Below the pieces are notes generated by a model. That model was not told where the DNA came from. It worked only from the letters and a program-made list of their open reading frames with translations, and searched no databases. Shown in pieces: positions 44,497 through 53,523 of a stretch of 64,000 nt of DNA. This DNA is from Silvibacterium bohemicum (lineage in GTDB: Bacteria > Acidobacteriota > Terriglobia > Terriglobales > Acidobacteriaceae), in contig NZ_LBHJ01000012.1 in the NCBI RefSeq assembly GCF_001006305.1, positions 780,231-844,230 on the forward strand, read 5' to 3'. Positions within the stretch are counted from its first letter, which is position 1, and the number at the start of each line of letters is the position of its first letter. Made by a program: the position numbers and the translations under genes.

Positions 44497-45516
44497 ATGC
44501 ATTTTCTCGAACACGTTCCGCTAGCTCCGCACACCACCTTCAAGATCGGCGGCCCGGCGCGGTGGTTTGCCGAAGCCGCCAGCGAAGAAGAGATGCTCGA
44601 AGGCGTCCACTTCGCCCGCTCGCGCCATCTGCCGCTCTTCATCCTCGGAGGAGGCAGCAATCTACTCGTCTCCGGCGAAGGCTTCCCCGGTCTCGTTCTC
44701 CACGTCGCGAATCGGGGAATCGAGCAGCAGGAAGATACCTTCCGCGTGGCTGCCGGGGAAGACTGGGACCATTTTGTCTCCTACGCGGTCGAGCGGAACT
44801 ACTCCGGCATCGAATGCCTGGCCGGCATTCCCGGCACCGTAGGTGGAACGCCCGTTCAGAATGTAGGCGCCTATGGGCAGGAGGTCTCCGAGACCATCTT
44901 CAACGTGCGCGTTCTCAATCTGAACACGCTTGGTTTCGAAGATCTGCAATCCGCGGCCTGCGGCTTCGCCTATCGCCAGAGCATCTTCAACACGACCGAG
45001 CGTGGCCGCTATCTTGTAACGCGTGTCGATTACAAGATAGCGAGGAATGGCGAGCCCCGCATTGCCTATGCGGATTTGAAAAAGCACTTCGGCGAGAATG
45101 CAGCTCCCACGCTCGCCGAGGTCAGTACAGCGGTACGATCGATCCGCCACCAAAAGGGCATGCTGATTATGCCTGACGATCCGGACTGCCGCAGCGCGGG
45201 AAGCTTCTTCAAAAATCCCATCATCTCCGCGGAGCACTACGCCCGCATCGCTGGGCGATATGAAAAGGAAATCCCGCGCTATCCCGCTCCCAGTGGACAG
45301 GTCAAGCTTCCCGCTGCATGGTTGCTTGAGCAGGCAGGATTTCACAAAGGCTACACGCTGGGAGAGGCCGGCATCTCCAGCCGCCATACGCTGGCTCTAA
45401 TCAACCGAGGCCACGCCGAAGCCGACGACATCCTTGCTTTGCGCGATCGGATTATTGCCGAGGTACAGAACAGGTTTCAGATCCGGCTCGAGCCTGAGCC
45501 GGTTTACGTCAGTTAA
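44497..45516 (+). CDS. murB: UDP-N-acetylenolpyruvoylglucosamine reductase
   Basis: A 339-residue FAD enzyme of peptidoglycan precursor synthesis. FAD-binding motifs are TTFKIGGPARWF, LGGGSNLLVSGEGF and AGIPGTVGGTPVQNVGAYGQE; catalytic region is SAGSFFKNP and the C-terminal EAGISSRHTLALINR. The long GAYGQEVSE loop and full-length C-terminal part match the type I (E. coli-like) class. ATG 44497 begins 14 bases after the hydrolase stop; the longer frame reaching back to 44173 lies inside that gene and is rejected. Confidence 0.94.
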   Translation: MHFLEHVPLAPHTTFKIGGPARWFAEAASEEEMLEGVHFARSRHLPLFILGGGSNLLVSGEGFPGLVLHVANRGIEQQEDTFRVAAGEDWDHFVSYAVERNYSGIECLAGIPGTVGGTPVQNVGAYGQEVSETIFNVRVLNLNTLGFEDLQSAACGFAYRQSIFNTTERGRYLVTRVDYKIARNGEPRIAYADLKKHFGENAAPTLAEVSTAVRSIRHQKGMLIMPDDPDCRSAGSFFKNPIISAEHYARIAGRYEKEIPRYPAPSGQVKLPAAWLLEQAGFHKGYTLGEAGISSRHTLALINRGHAEADDILALRDRIIAEVQNRFQIRLEPEPVYVS

Positions 45517-45517
45517 G

Positions 45518-45550
45518 AAAAAAATCCCGGCCCTCCTGCAAGGGCCGGGA
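45518..45550 (-). terminator. Bidirectional terminator between murB and the phospholipase
   Basis: 9-bp arms TCCCGGCCC / GGGCCGGGA with an 8-base loop; a run of seven A on the plus strand gives a T-tract for the minus-strand phospholipase transcript. It can also form on the murB mRNA. Confidence 0.8.
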
Positions 45551-45574
45551 ATAAGGTTTGAAAGGCGATCGATC

Positions 45575-47662
45575 TTACGCAGTGGCGATCGCGGGATCGG
45601 TGATGCTGTCTTTGCCGGTCTCGACATGGCCTGCGAGCTGCTGCGAGAAGCTGCTGTCGGAACTCACCGTGATGGTGAAGTCGTACCAGCCGTGGCTATC
45701 GGTCAGCGTCCATGTTTCGACGAATGTCTGGCCGGGAGCAAGCGTGCGGGTGATCTTGTCGCCGTAGTACGCGTCGGCGACGGTAATGGTCGTCCTGCTG
45801 GTGCTGGCATTGACGGCTTCGAGCGTGATGCCGCCGCCCCGGGTGTCATATTTCACCTCGGTGACGAGGTTGGCTTTCCCCTCCCCAGCCAGGCTTCCCT
45901 TATAAGCGCGGAAGAAACCATTCGGTCCATAAACCGAAAGGTCGTAAGTGCTGCCGCTCGTGCCGGCGAAACTATCGGAGACCTGCTCGCCGGCGCCTAC
46001 CGTGTAGATCCACGGTCCGGTTGCGCCTTCTTCCGCTCGTACCTGCAGAACTGCAGCCGAACGGCCTGCATTCGCGAAGTTGATCGCGAACTTGCCGCTC
46101 GCGAAGTTGGGCTCGCCGACGACATAAAGCTCATACGGCACCGCGCGTGCAGGACGCGTGCCCGGCTCCTGTACTGGAAGCGCCTGATTGGCCGGTGGAA
46201 CCGGAACATAATCGTCATGGCGCTGGTTATCCGGTGGAATGTAGGAGGTGGTGCTGGGCAGGGGCACAGTTGCGTCGTTGGGACTCGCGAAATTAAATGC
46301 CGAGGTCAGGTCTCCGCTGACCGCGCGACGCCACGCCGTGATGTTCGGTTCCTTCAAGCCGCCGTACTCCGCGCCGAAGCGTTGCTGGATGAAGCGGATC
46401 AGTGAGGTGTGGTCGAAGACCTCCGAATTCACCCATCCGCCCTTGCTCCACGGCGAGATCACAACCATCGGAACCCGCACTCCCATGCCGTAAGGACCGG
46501 CCGCGTACTCGGAACTGCCGGGGAAGATCTCATTGGTCGTGTCTACCGTGGAGATGCCCTGCGCCCGTGTCTGCGGAGGAGTCAACGGAACCATGTGATC
46601 GAAGAAGCCATCGTTCTCGTCGTAGGTGAGGAAGAAGGCGGTCTTGCTCCATACTTCGGGGTTCGCGGTCAGTGCGTCGAGAATCTGCGAGACATACCAT
46701 GCGCCGTAGTTTGCCGGCCAGTTGGGATGTTCGGTGTAAGCTTCCGGAGCTACGATCCATGAAACCTGCGGAAGCTTGTTCGCCGCCACATCGGCGCGGA
46801 ACTGGTCGAAGAGCGTACCGCTCGCAGAAATATCGGTGCCGACTTTGGCGCCGTCGGCCAGCGGGCTGCCGGCAGGCGCGTTCTGATACTGGTGGAAGTA
46901 CAGCAGGGAGTTGTCGCCGTAGTTGCCGATGTAGGCGTCATCGGTCCAGCCCCAGAACTGGCTGGCATTGAGACCAAGCCCGATGTCCTGGTAGATCTTC
47001 CACGACACGCCTGCGCTCTGCAGTACTTCGGGGAAGGTTGACCAGCCATAGCCGGCTTCGGCGTTGTCGATAACCGGACCGCCGCCGCTGCCGTCGTTAC
47101 CCACCCAGCCCGTCCACATGTAATAGCGGTTAGGATCGGTCGGGCCAAGCAGCGAGCAGTGGTAAGCATCGCAGATAGTGAAGGCATCGGCCAGCGCGTA
47201 GTGGAAGGGGATATCGCTGCGCACCAGGTGCGCCATCGAAGTCGTCCCCTTGTTCGGAACCCACTGATCGCAGCTGCCCTGGTTCCAGGCATCATGCGTC
47301 GTCGTCCAGTCGTGCGGCAGATCCTGAATGAACTGCAGGCCGAGGTTCGGCGCGCCGGGATGGAAGGGCAGCAGCGTCTCTCCATTCACGTCCGCAGTAG
47401 TTGGCTGATAGAAGATCGACTTGCCGGAAGGCAGCAGCACCGCCCGCGGATCGCCGTAGCCGCGCACGCCGCGCAGCGTTCCAAAATAGTGATCGAACGA
47501 TCGGTTTTCCTGCATCATGACCACGATGTGTTCGACGTCGGCGATAGTTCCGGTGCGGTGATTGGCGGGGATGGAAAGGGCTTTCGCGATGCTGGCGGGA
47601 AAGGCAGCGCTCGCTGCGCCAGTAGCTAAAAGTTGAAGGAATGTACGGCGATCTGTACTCAT
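45575..47662 (-). CDS. Tat-exported phospholipase C (phosphoesterase family)
   Basis: A 695-residue secreted enzyme like the phosphocholine-type phospholipase C of Pseudomonas. The N-terminus has a twin-arginine signal (TDRRTFLQLLATG, cleavage near SIAKA). The catalytic part shows HIVVMMQENRSFDHYFGTLRGVRGYGDP, then IPFHYALADAFTICDAYHCS, FLTYDENDGFFDHMVP and the C-terminal substrate domains with two Ig-like repeats (about 500-690: ELYVVGEPNFASGKF and ITLEAVNAST). It likely hydrolyses phosphodiester head groups outside the cytoplasm, perhaps for phosphate scavenging. ATG 47662 has AGGAG upstream. It stands alone. Confidence 0.92.
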   Translation of the reverse strand: MSTDRRTFLQLLATGAASAAFPASIAKALSIPANHRTGTIADVEHIVVMMQENRSFDHYFGTLRGVRGYGDPRAVLLPSGKSIFYQPTTADVNGETLLPFHPGAPNLGLQFIQDLPHDWTTTHDAWNQGSCDQWVPNKGTTSMAHLVRSDIPFHYALADAFTICDAYHCSLLGPTDPNRYYMWTGWVGNDGSGGGPVIDNAEAGYGWSTFPEVLQSAGVSWKIYQDIGLGLNASQFWGWTDDAYIGNYGDNSLLYFHQYQNAPAGSPLADGAKVGTDISASGTLFDQFRADVAANKLPQVSWIVAPEAYTEHPNWPANYGAWYVSQILDALTANPEVWSKTAFFLTYDENDGFFDHMVPLTPPQTRAQGISTVDTTNEIFPGSSEYAAGPYGMGVRVPMVVISPWSKGGWVNSEVFDHTSLIRFIQQRFGAEYGGLKEPNITAWRRAVSGDLTSAFNFASPNDATVPLPSTTSYIPPDNQRHDDYVPVPPANQALPVQEPGTRPARAVPYELYVVGEPNFASGKFAINFANAGRSAAVLQVRAEEGATGPWIYTVGAGEQVSDSFAGTSGSTYDLSVYGPNGFFRAYKGSLAGEGKANLVTEVKYDTRGGGITLEAVNASTSRTTITVADAYYGDKITRTLAPGQTFVETWTLTDSHGWYDFTITVSSDSSFSQQLAGHVETGKDSITDPAIATA

Positions 47663-47926
47663 GGGGGCTCCTCACAGGGAAAATTAGTGCAGCCTAAGCT
47701 CGCCCGCAAAACTAACGATCGGTTGTTGCGGTTGCATGACAGCCGCGTTGTAATTCGAGAAACCTGCAAAGATGAGGTATTCGGGTCAGAGCATTCATGG
47801 TGCCGTAACTATCCATGCCGCTGGAAAGGTATTTGCCAGTAGTTTCCGAAGTAGTCTGTGAGGAAGCTAGCGAAAGGCAATTCTGAAGACTACTTTGAGA
47901 CTACTTTCGCACTTAAGACGATCTCT

Positions 47927-48667
47927 TTACCTTGAAGGAGTCGACGCGCCGAGCTGTGCCAGCAGCTGTGACCGGTAGTCTGCCAGCACCACACGCGCTT
48001 CGCCCTGCGCCACCACTTGTCCGGATTCCAGCACGATGGCGTTGGCATTGGTCTGCCAGGCGTCGGCGAGATCGTGTGAGACGTACAGCACCTGCACTCC
48101 ACTGGTGCGAAGGGCTTCGATCATAGCTACGCGCGCAGTTACGTCGAGTGCGGCGAAGGGCTCGTCGAGCAACAGGAGTTCCGGCTCGGGAGCCACGGCG
48201 CGCGCCAGCGCAACCCTCTGCCGTTCGCCTCCCGAGAGTGCCGCCGGACGGCGCTCAGCCAGCGCCTCGGCGCCAAAGAGACGCAGCATCTCGGCAACTC
48301 GCGCCTGGCGCGCCGATGGCGCGAGCGAAGTCAGTCCGAACGCAACATTGGCCCGCGCTGTCAGATGGGGAAAGAGCGCAGCCTGCTGAGTCACAAAGCC
48401 GATCCTGCGCTGCGCGGCTCCGGTGCCCGGTGCCACGGCAATTCCCTTTGCGGTATCGGTGAGCACGCGTCCGTGGAGAGTCAGCCGGCCGCGCTCCGCC
48501 GCCGCCAGTCCGGCAATCACGCGCAGCAGCGTGGTCTTGCCGGCTCCCGAGGGCCCGAAGAGTACGGTCCACGGCGCCCGCAGCATGAATCGCGCTCGCA
48601 GCTCAAAGCCCGCCCGCCGAAATAGAATGTCAGCGTCGAGAAGTTCCGCGGCAGCATCACTCGCCAC
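47927..48667 (-). CDS. modC: Molybdate ABC transporter ATP-binding protein
   Basis: A 246-residue ATPase. Walker A is GPSGAGKT, the Q-loop is VTQQAALFPH, the signature is LSGGERQRVALARAV, Walker B is LLLLDEPFAAL and the H-loop is YVSHD. At 246 residues it lacks the C-terminal MOP/TOBE domain of usual ModC (about 350 residues). The molybdate-sensing domain in this locus is instead on the separate upstream regulator. It overlaps modB by 11 bases. The assignment to molybdate rests on the neighbours. Confidence 0.88.
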   Translation of the reverse strand: MASDAAAELLDADILFRRAGFELRARFMLRAPWTVLFGPSGAGKTTLLRVIAGLAAAERGRLTLHGRVLTDTAKGIAVAPGTGAAQRRIGFVTQQAALFPHLTARANVAFGLTSLAPSARQARVAEMLRLFGAEALAERRPAALSGGERQRVALARAVAPEPELLLLDEPFAALDVTARVAMIEALRTSGVQVLYVSHDLADAWQTNANAIVLESGQVVAQGEARVVLADYRSQLLAQLGASTPSR

Positions 48668-49346
48668 GGTGAACTCCCGTTGAAACAGAGATAGCGCGCT
48701 CTCCGCGCAGCAGATACAGCGCGGCGAGCGCAGTGAAAGAGACCACTACAAGTCCCAGAGCGGTGCGGTTCGCGGCTGCGTAGTTGAAGTCCTGCACCTG
48801 GTCGAAGATGGAGATGGAAAGCGTTCGCGTCGATCCCGGAATATCGCCGCCGATCATCAGCACCACGCCGAACTCACCCACAGTGTGGGTAAAGCACAGC
48901 ACCGCCGCGGTAATCACCGAACGCAGAGAAAGAGGAAGCAGAAGCTCGCCGAGCATCCTCCATCGCCCGGCGCCCAGTAACCGGGCCTGTTCGATTAATG
49001 CTGTATCCACGGCGGAGAAACCGGCGGCGATAGGCTGTACCGCAAAGGGCAGGCTATAGATCGCCGAGCCCACGACCAATCCCACGAACGAGAACGCGAG
49101 TGGATGGCCGGTGAGATGAATCCAGGCTCGTCCCAGGGCCGTGCGCGGACCCAATAACACCAGCAGATAGAAGCCGAGCACGGTAGGAGGAAGCAGAAGC
49201 GGCAGGGTGGTGATGGCCTCGACCAAAGCGCGTAGCCGCGAGCGGGTAAAGACAATCCAGAAGGCCAGCGGAATGGCCGCAATCAGCAGCAGGGATGTAG
49301 TAATCGCCGCGAGCCGCAGCGTCAGCAGTAGAGCTTGCCAGTCCAC
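48657..49346 (-). CDS. modB: Molybdate ABC transporter permease
   Basis: A 229-residue inner-membrane permease with about five or six helices. The cytosolic coupling loop is QARLLGAGRWRMLGELLLPLSLRS, and the TLPLLLPPTVLGFYLL stretch is characteristic of ModB. Start GTG at 49346 directly abuts the modA stop. The 11-base overlap with modC indicates coupled translation. Confidence 0.92.
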   Translation of the reverse strand: MDWQALLLTLRLAAITTSLLLIAAIPLAFWIVFTRSRLRALVEAITTLPLLLPPTVLGFYLLVLLGPRTALGRAWIHLTGHPLAFSFVGLVVGSAIYSLPFAVQPIAAGFSAVDTALIEQARLLGAGRWRMLGELLLPLSLRSVITAAVLCFTHTVGEFGVVLMIGGDIPGSTRTLSISIFDQVQDFNYAAANRTALGLVVVSFTALAALYLLRGERAISVSTGVHRGE

Positions 49347-50129
49347 TTACTTGGCCTGCGCTCCCGTGGGCGCAGCCAGTCCGCCGGCCTCAAGGCGATG
49401 GACGATCGGAGCCGAGGCAAGAAAATCGAGGAAGCGATGAGCATCGGCAGAGTCCGCACCAGCGCGCTTGATCACGATGACGCCCTGCAGAATCGGCGGA
49501 TACGCATCGCGCGGAACCAGGATGAAATGTCCGCTCGCTTTCAGCCGCGGAGTCATCGCTGACGTCAGCGAAAGGAAACCCGCCTGCGCATTGCCCGAGT
49601 CCACGTATTGTGCGGTCTGCGCAATGTTCTCTGCCACCACGAGCTTCGGCTTCAGCTCGTCATAGAGGCCGAGATGCGTAAGCGCCGCCTGGGCCGCGCG
49701 TCCGTAAGGAGCATGTTCCGCATTTGCGACCGCAATCGACTTCACCGCCGGGTCGCGCAACGTCTCCATGGAGAGTGTCTTGATTCCGGAATCGTTTCGC
49801 GTCCACAACACCAGCGTCCCTTGCGCGTAAACGGTCGGCTGCGTCTCTTCGGCTAATCCCGCCGCGATCACCCGCTGCGGAAAGCTCAGGTCCGCGGCCA
49901 TGAAGACGTCGAACGGCGCGCCATTGACGATCTGCGTAGCAAGCGTAGCCGAAGACTGATACGAGGCCTCGGCATGAATGCCGGTCTGCGCGGTGAAGTC
50001 GGTGAGGATGCCGGGCAGCAGCGGCTGCAGGTCGGCAGCGGCGGCAATGCGCAGCGTCTGCTGGGCCTGCGCGAAGCCGGCAAAGAAGATCACTGTAAAG
50101 ATCAGAAGAATTTTTCTCAGCTCAGACAC
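49347..50129 (-). CDS. modA: Molybdate-binding periplasmic protein
   Basis: A 260-residue solute-binding protein with a signal peptide (about 1-22, ILLIFTVIFFAGFAQA). The oxyanion-binding fold is shown by LRIAAAADLQPLLPGILTDF, SYQSSATLATQIVNGAPFDVFMAADLSFPQ, and the C-terminal LVPRDAYPPILQGVIVIKRA. It captures molybdate (or tungstate) for ModBC. It overlaps the upstream regulator by 8 bases. Confidence 0.92.
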   Translation of the reverse strand: MSELRKILLIFTVIFFAGFAQAQQTLRIAAAADLQPLLPGILTDFTAQTGIHAEASYQSSATLATQIVNGAPFDVFMAADLSFPQRVIAAGLAEETQPTVYAQGTLVLWTRNDSGIKTLSMETLRDPAVKSIAVANAEHAPYGRAAQAALTHLGLYDELKPKLVVAENIAQTAQYVDSGNAQAGFLSLTSAMTPRLKASGHFILVPRDAYPPILQGVIVIKRAGADSADAHRFLDFLASAPIVHRLEAGGLAAPTGAQAK

Positions 50130-50523
50130 GCAGCACCATCACTTCCGTGGATTTGATCAGCGCGGCTACCGTCTCGCCCACCTCGAGCTGCATCTCGCGA
50201 GCTGCTTCCGCAGTGATGATCGAGGTAATGATCTGGCCTCCGATGGAGAGCTTCACCTGCGCCAGAAGTCCATCGTACTTGAGCTCGACGATGCGGCCCA
50301 CCAGCTGATTGCGGCCGCTGATGGTGCGCAGCATCTCCCGCTTCGGAGTGTCCGGCTTCTTGATCTTGTGCAGAAAACTGTCCAGCTCCGCCTCGGGAAT
50401 GCGGTAGTGGCCGCCGGGAGTCTTCACCGTCTTAATCTTGCCGTGATAGATCCACTGCTTGATCGTGGGATAGGCGATGCCTAACCGTAAAGCCGCCGCA
50501 CGCGGTGTGAGAAGAGCGGGCAC
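50122..50523 (-). CDS. Molybdate-responsive HTH-Mop regulator
   Basis: A 133-residue protein combining an excisionase/MerR-like helix-turn-helix (about 1-55, LTPRAAALRLGIAYPTIKQWIYHGKIKTV, PGGHYRIPEAEL) with one MOP/TOBE domain (about 65-133, NQLVGRIVELKYDGLLAQVKLSIGGQIITSIIT). It is likely to bind molybdate and control the operon; it is first in the regulator-modA-modB-modC order. Compared with ModE it has a different DNA-binding domain and a single Mop. GTG 50523 is the start. Confidence 0.85.
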   Translation of the reverse strand: MPALLTPRAAALRLGIAYPTIKQWIYHGKIKTVKTPGGHYRIPEAELDSFLHKIKKPDTPKREMLRTISGRNQLVGRIVELKYDGLLAQVKLSIGGQIITSIITAEAAREMQLEVGETVAALIKSTEVMVLRV

Positions 50524-50610
50524 GATGGGAGTTTATACGATATCTCGATGGCGTGACCGCTCCATTGCTTTAACCCGATACTGAAGCTTGACACCTGATT
50601 CATGATTTTC

Positions 50611-50647
50611 GCGCCGAAGGCGCAGTTGCCCGGACGGTCAGTCCGCG
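50611..50647. repeat. 34-bp dispersed repeat, copy 3
   Basis: CGCGCCGAAGGCGC followed by a divergent tail ending GTCAGTC. It aligns without gaps to the copies at 6733 and 31091. It lies 44 bases before thrC in the thrC/mod divergent region. Confidence 0.55.
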
Positions 50648-50690
50648 TGTGCTCCGACGGCCGGTCGCTGATACCCTAGAAGCACCGATC

Positions 50691-52076
50691 ATGATGCAAG
50701 ACGTACATCAACTGCGCTGCACCGGATGCGCTCGCGTTATCGCGCTCGATGCCTTGAAAGAGAACCTTCGCTGTCCCGAGTGTGGAGACCTCTACGAGGT
50801 CGAATATCCGGCGTGGTCCGTGCAATCTGCGGCCGACTCCGCTACCCGGCCTGTCAAGCGCAACCTGCCCAATCCCAGCGCGCTGCGCTGGCTGTGGAAG
50901 GAGCGCCGCACCTCGACCGAGCTCAAGGACCAGAGCGGCGTCTGGCGCTTCCGTGACCTGCTGCCCATCCTGGCTGACGAGTCCAACATCATCTCGCTGC
51001 GCGAAGGCAATACGCCGCTCTATGAGCTTCCCCGGTGCGCGCAAGCGACGGGCGTCGAGCGGCTCTATGCCAAGCACCAGGGGATGAATCCCACCGGCTC
51101 GTTCAAAGATGCCGGCATGACGGCTGCTCTTTCCGTCGCCCATGAGCGCGGCTTCGAATGGGTGGCTTGCGCATCGACGGGCAATACCTCGGCGGCGATG
51201 GCCGCCTACGCTGCGCGTGCCGGCATGCGCAGCCTGGTGCTCATTCCCGAAGGAAAGATCGCCTGGGGCAAGCTCTCGCAGGCGCTCGACTACGGCGCGC
51301 TCACCTGCCAGCTGCGCACCGATTTCGATGGCTGCGTGCGCGTGTTGAGCGAAGTGGTGCGGCGAGCACCCGTCTACCTGCTCAATTCCGTAAATCCCTA
51401 TCGCATCGAAGGCCAGAAGACTCCCGCTCTCGAGATCGCCGAGCAGCTCGACTGGCAGGTTCCCGATCATCTCATCGTGCCGGGCGGCAATCTCGCCAAC
51501 TCATCGGCGCTGGGCAAGGCCTTCCTCGAAATGAAGCACCTCGGCCTCACTGACCGTGTGCCGCGCGTGTCGATTGTTCAGGCCGAAGGCGCGAACCCGC
51601 TGTATCGCAGCATGCAGGCCAATGGCGGCCGCGAGCTTACAGCAGTCGAGGCGCACACGCGCGCCAGCGCCATCCGCATCGGCAACCCGGCGTCATGGCG
51701 CAAGGCAGTCAAGGTTGTCGAAGCCACCGGCGGCTGGGTGGAGCAGGCGACCGAGGCGGAGATTGCGCTGGCCAAGGCCGAGATCGGAGCCGAAGGCATC
51801 GGCTGCGAGCCGGCCTCTGCCGTAACCCTGGTTGGATTGAAAAAGCTGCTGGCAGCGGGCCGCATCGATCCCTCGGAATCGGTCGTGCTGCTGCTGACCG
51901 GCCACACGCTGAAGGATTCGGACTACACGATCCAGTACCATCGAGGCGATCTGCTGCGTGAAGAGGAGCTGGCTCCGCTGCGCCCTGAGATCGAGATCAC
52001 CCGCCGGAATACGGTCGAGCTCGATGCCGATCCTGACCAGGTATTGCGCGCTCTCGAAAAGGCCGGACGGCAATGA
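50691..52076 (+). CDS. thrC: Threonine synthase
   Basis: A 461-residue PLP enzyme converting O-phosphohomoserine to threonine. An N-terminal zinc-ribbon-like part (CTGC..CPECG) precedes the fold; the PLP lysine is Lys139 in NPTGSFKDAGM. Further marks are ACASTGNTSAAMAAYAARAG, YLLNSVNPYRIEGQKTPALEI and a C-terminal LLTGHTLKDSDY. ATG 50691 is used (a second ATG follows at 50694); no strong Shine-Dalgarno is seen. It overlaps thrB by 4 bases (ATGA), forming a two-gene threonine operon. Confidence 0.95.
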   Translation: MMQDVHQLRCTGCARVIALDALKENLRCPECGDLYEVEYPAWSVQSAADSATRPVKRNLPNPSALRWLWKERRTSTELKDQSGVWRFRDLLPILADESNIISLREGNTPLYELPRCAQATGVERLYAKHQGMNPTGSFKDAGMTAALSVAHERGFEWVACASTGNTSAAMAAYAARAGMRSLVLIPEGKIAWGKLSQALDYGALTCQLRTDFDGCVRVLSEVVRRAPVYLLNSVNPYRIEGQKTPALEIAEQLDWQVPDHLIVPGGNLANSSALGKAFLEMKHLGLTDRVPRVSIVQAEGANPLYRSMQANGGRELTAVEAHTRASAIRIGNPASWRKAVKVVEATGGWVEQATEAEIALAKAEIGAEGIGCEPASAVTLVGLKKLLAAGRIDPSESVVLLLTGHTLKDSDYTIQYHRGDLLREEELAPLRPEIEITRRNTVELDADPDQVLRALEKAGRQ

Positions 52077-52993
52077 CGGGCTTGCATCTGCGCCTTCCAG
52101 CGACCTCGGCAAATCTCGGACCGGGCTTCGATACGCTGGCGCTCGCGCTCGATCGCTATCTGACGATCGAAGCCAACGTCGGCCCGGCATTCTCGATCGA
52201 AGCCAAGGGACGCAATCCTGAGATCTGCGGAGCGCTCGAACGCAATCTGCTGCTCGATGTCTATCGCAGGACTCTTGCCGCGCATCAGCGCGAAGCGCAG
52301 CCGTTGGCGCTTAAAGTCCACAATGAGATTCCTCTCGGGATGGGCTGCGGGTCGTCGGCTGCGGTGCGCCTCGCCGGCGTGGCGCTGGCCGCGCACTTCG
52401 GCGAACTGGGCTGGAGCCGCGAGCAGATTCTCGCCGAGGCTACACGCCTGGAAGGTCACCCGGACAACGCCGCCGCCTGCTGGCTGGGAGGCTTCGTAGC
52501 CGGATGTTGGGATGGCGCGAAGCTGCATGCCGTGTCTTTCACTCCTCCGGAGCAATGGCGAGCCCTGATCGTCCTGCCAAACAAGCCTCTGGCCACCGTG
52601 GCTTCACGTGCGGTGCTGCCCAAGGAATACTCCCGTGCCGATGTGGTGGCGAACCTGCAGCGCGTGGCAGTGCTGACCGCGGCTTTTGCCACCGGACGAG
52701 GCGATCTCATCGCCGAAGCCATGGGCGATCGGCTGCATCAGCCTTATCGCTCGCAGGTCTGTCCCCTGTTGCCGCCCCTCTTGCCCCTCGCGGGATCAGA
52801 CGGAGTGCTCGGCGTGGCGCTCAGCGGAGCGGGACCGGCAGTGCTGATTCTGGTCAAGTCCGAAGAGGCTATCCCGTCCACCGAAGTAACGGTGCGTAAG
52901 CTGACAAGTGCCTTCGAAGATATCGAAATAGAGAGCTGCAAACTCCCCTCTGGGGCCGCAGAAATGACTGTTTCGGACATACCACTCTCGTAA
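52073..52993 (+). CDS. thrB: Homoserine kinase
   Basis: A 306-residue GHMP kinase phosphorylating homoserine, the step before ThrC. Motif 1 is PATSANLGPGFDTLALAL, motif 2 (phosphate loop) is PLGMGCGSSAAVRLAG, and motif 3 is GVALSGAGPAVLIL. The order thrC-thrB is the reverse of pathway order but common. The ATGA overlap with thrC supports coupled translation. No homoserine dehydrogenase or aspartokinase gene is nearby. Confidence 0.95.
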   Translation: MTGLHLRLPATSANLGPGFDTLALALDRYLTIEANVGPAFSIEAKGRNPEICGALERNLLLDVYRRTLAAHQREAQPLALKVHNEIPLGMGCGSSAAVRLAGVALAAHFGELGWSREQILAEATRLEGHPDNAAACWLGGFVAGCWDGAKLHAVSFTPPEQWRALIVLPNKPLATVASRAVLPKEYSRADVVANLQRVAVLTAAFATGRGDLIAEAMGDRLHQPYRSQVCPLLPPLLPLAGSDGVLGVALSGAGPAVLILVKSEEAIPSTEVTVRKLTSAFEDIEIESCKLPSGAAEMTVSDIPLS

Positions 52994-53095
52994 CCCAAAG
53001 TTACGATTACTTAAGAATTACCGAAGATTTCTTGCTTAAAGCCTAGAAACCCAATACTTTCACACCGTGGGCAGTTCTGGGGGAGGGCTGCTCTA

Positions 53096-53135
53096 GCGTC
53101 TGGGTTCCTAACGGGACCCGGGCGCTTTTAATTTG
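53096..53135 (+). terminator. Long GU-containing terminator after thrB
   Basis: 13-bp stem (53096-53108 with 53113-53125) including G-U pairs, with loop TAAC and followed by ttttaattt. It begins 100 bases past the thrB stop; the intervening segment 53041-53095 also has self-complementary G-rich sequence that could act with it. Confidence 0.65.
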
Positions 53136-53523
53136 CGCCGATAACTTCCCTGTAACTTCCGCTTCTCCCCCCTTTACCGGATTGTCTTATTCGGCCGTCT
53201 TTCTTCCACTGTTTCTTCCTTCCCGCAGCAGTTTTCCTCCGACCGTTCGTTATCTGGTCCGAAACTCATTTGACCGGCTGTTCCGGCCTTCTGCCAGGTG
53301 AGCACCGCCGCAGCCAGTCCGCGGTATGGGGAGCGTAAACGGCTCGCTTCATTCGGTTTAACCGAAGGCCCGTCCGGCGAGGAAATTCGCCTGTTTTACA
53401 ACCTTTGTTGCAGCCGTTTCGAGCGTGCTGGAATGCGACTTTTCTGGCGTTTCAGCATCTATTCTTGGGTAGACTGATAGCAGCGGGCGCGAACCCAGCT
53501 CGCTAGCAGTTCAAAGGAGGAAC
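53136..53523 (+). other. Non-coding region upstream of thioredoxin
   Basis: About 390 bases with no gene. The left half is pyrimidine-rich (53140-53260). TTCGGTT-T-AACCGAA is a 15-base palindrome at 53352-53366. A TAGACT near 53470 may be a -10 element, and AAAGGAGGA at about 53513-53521 is the strong trxA ribosome site. A long 5' leader is possible. Confidence 0.4.
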
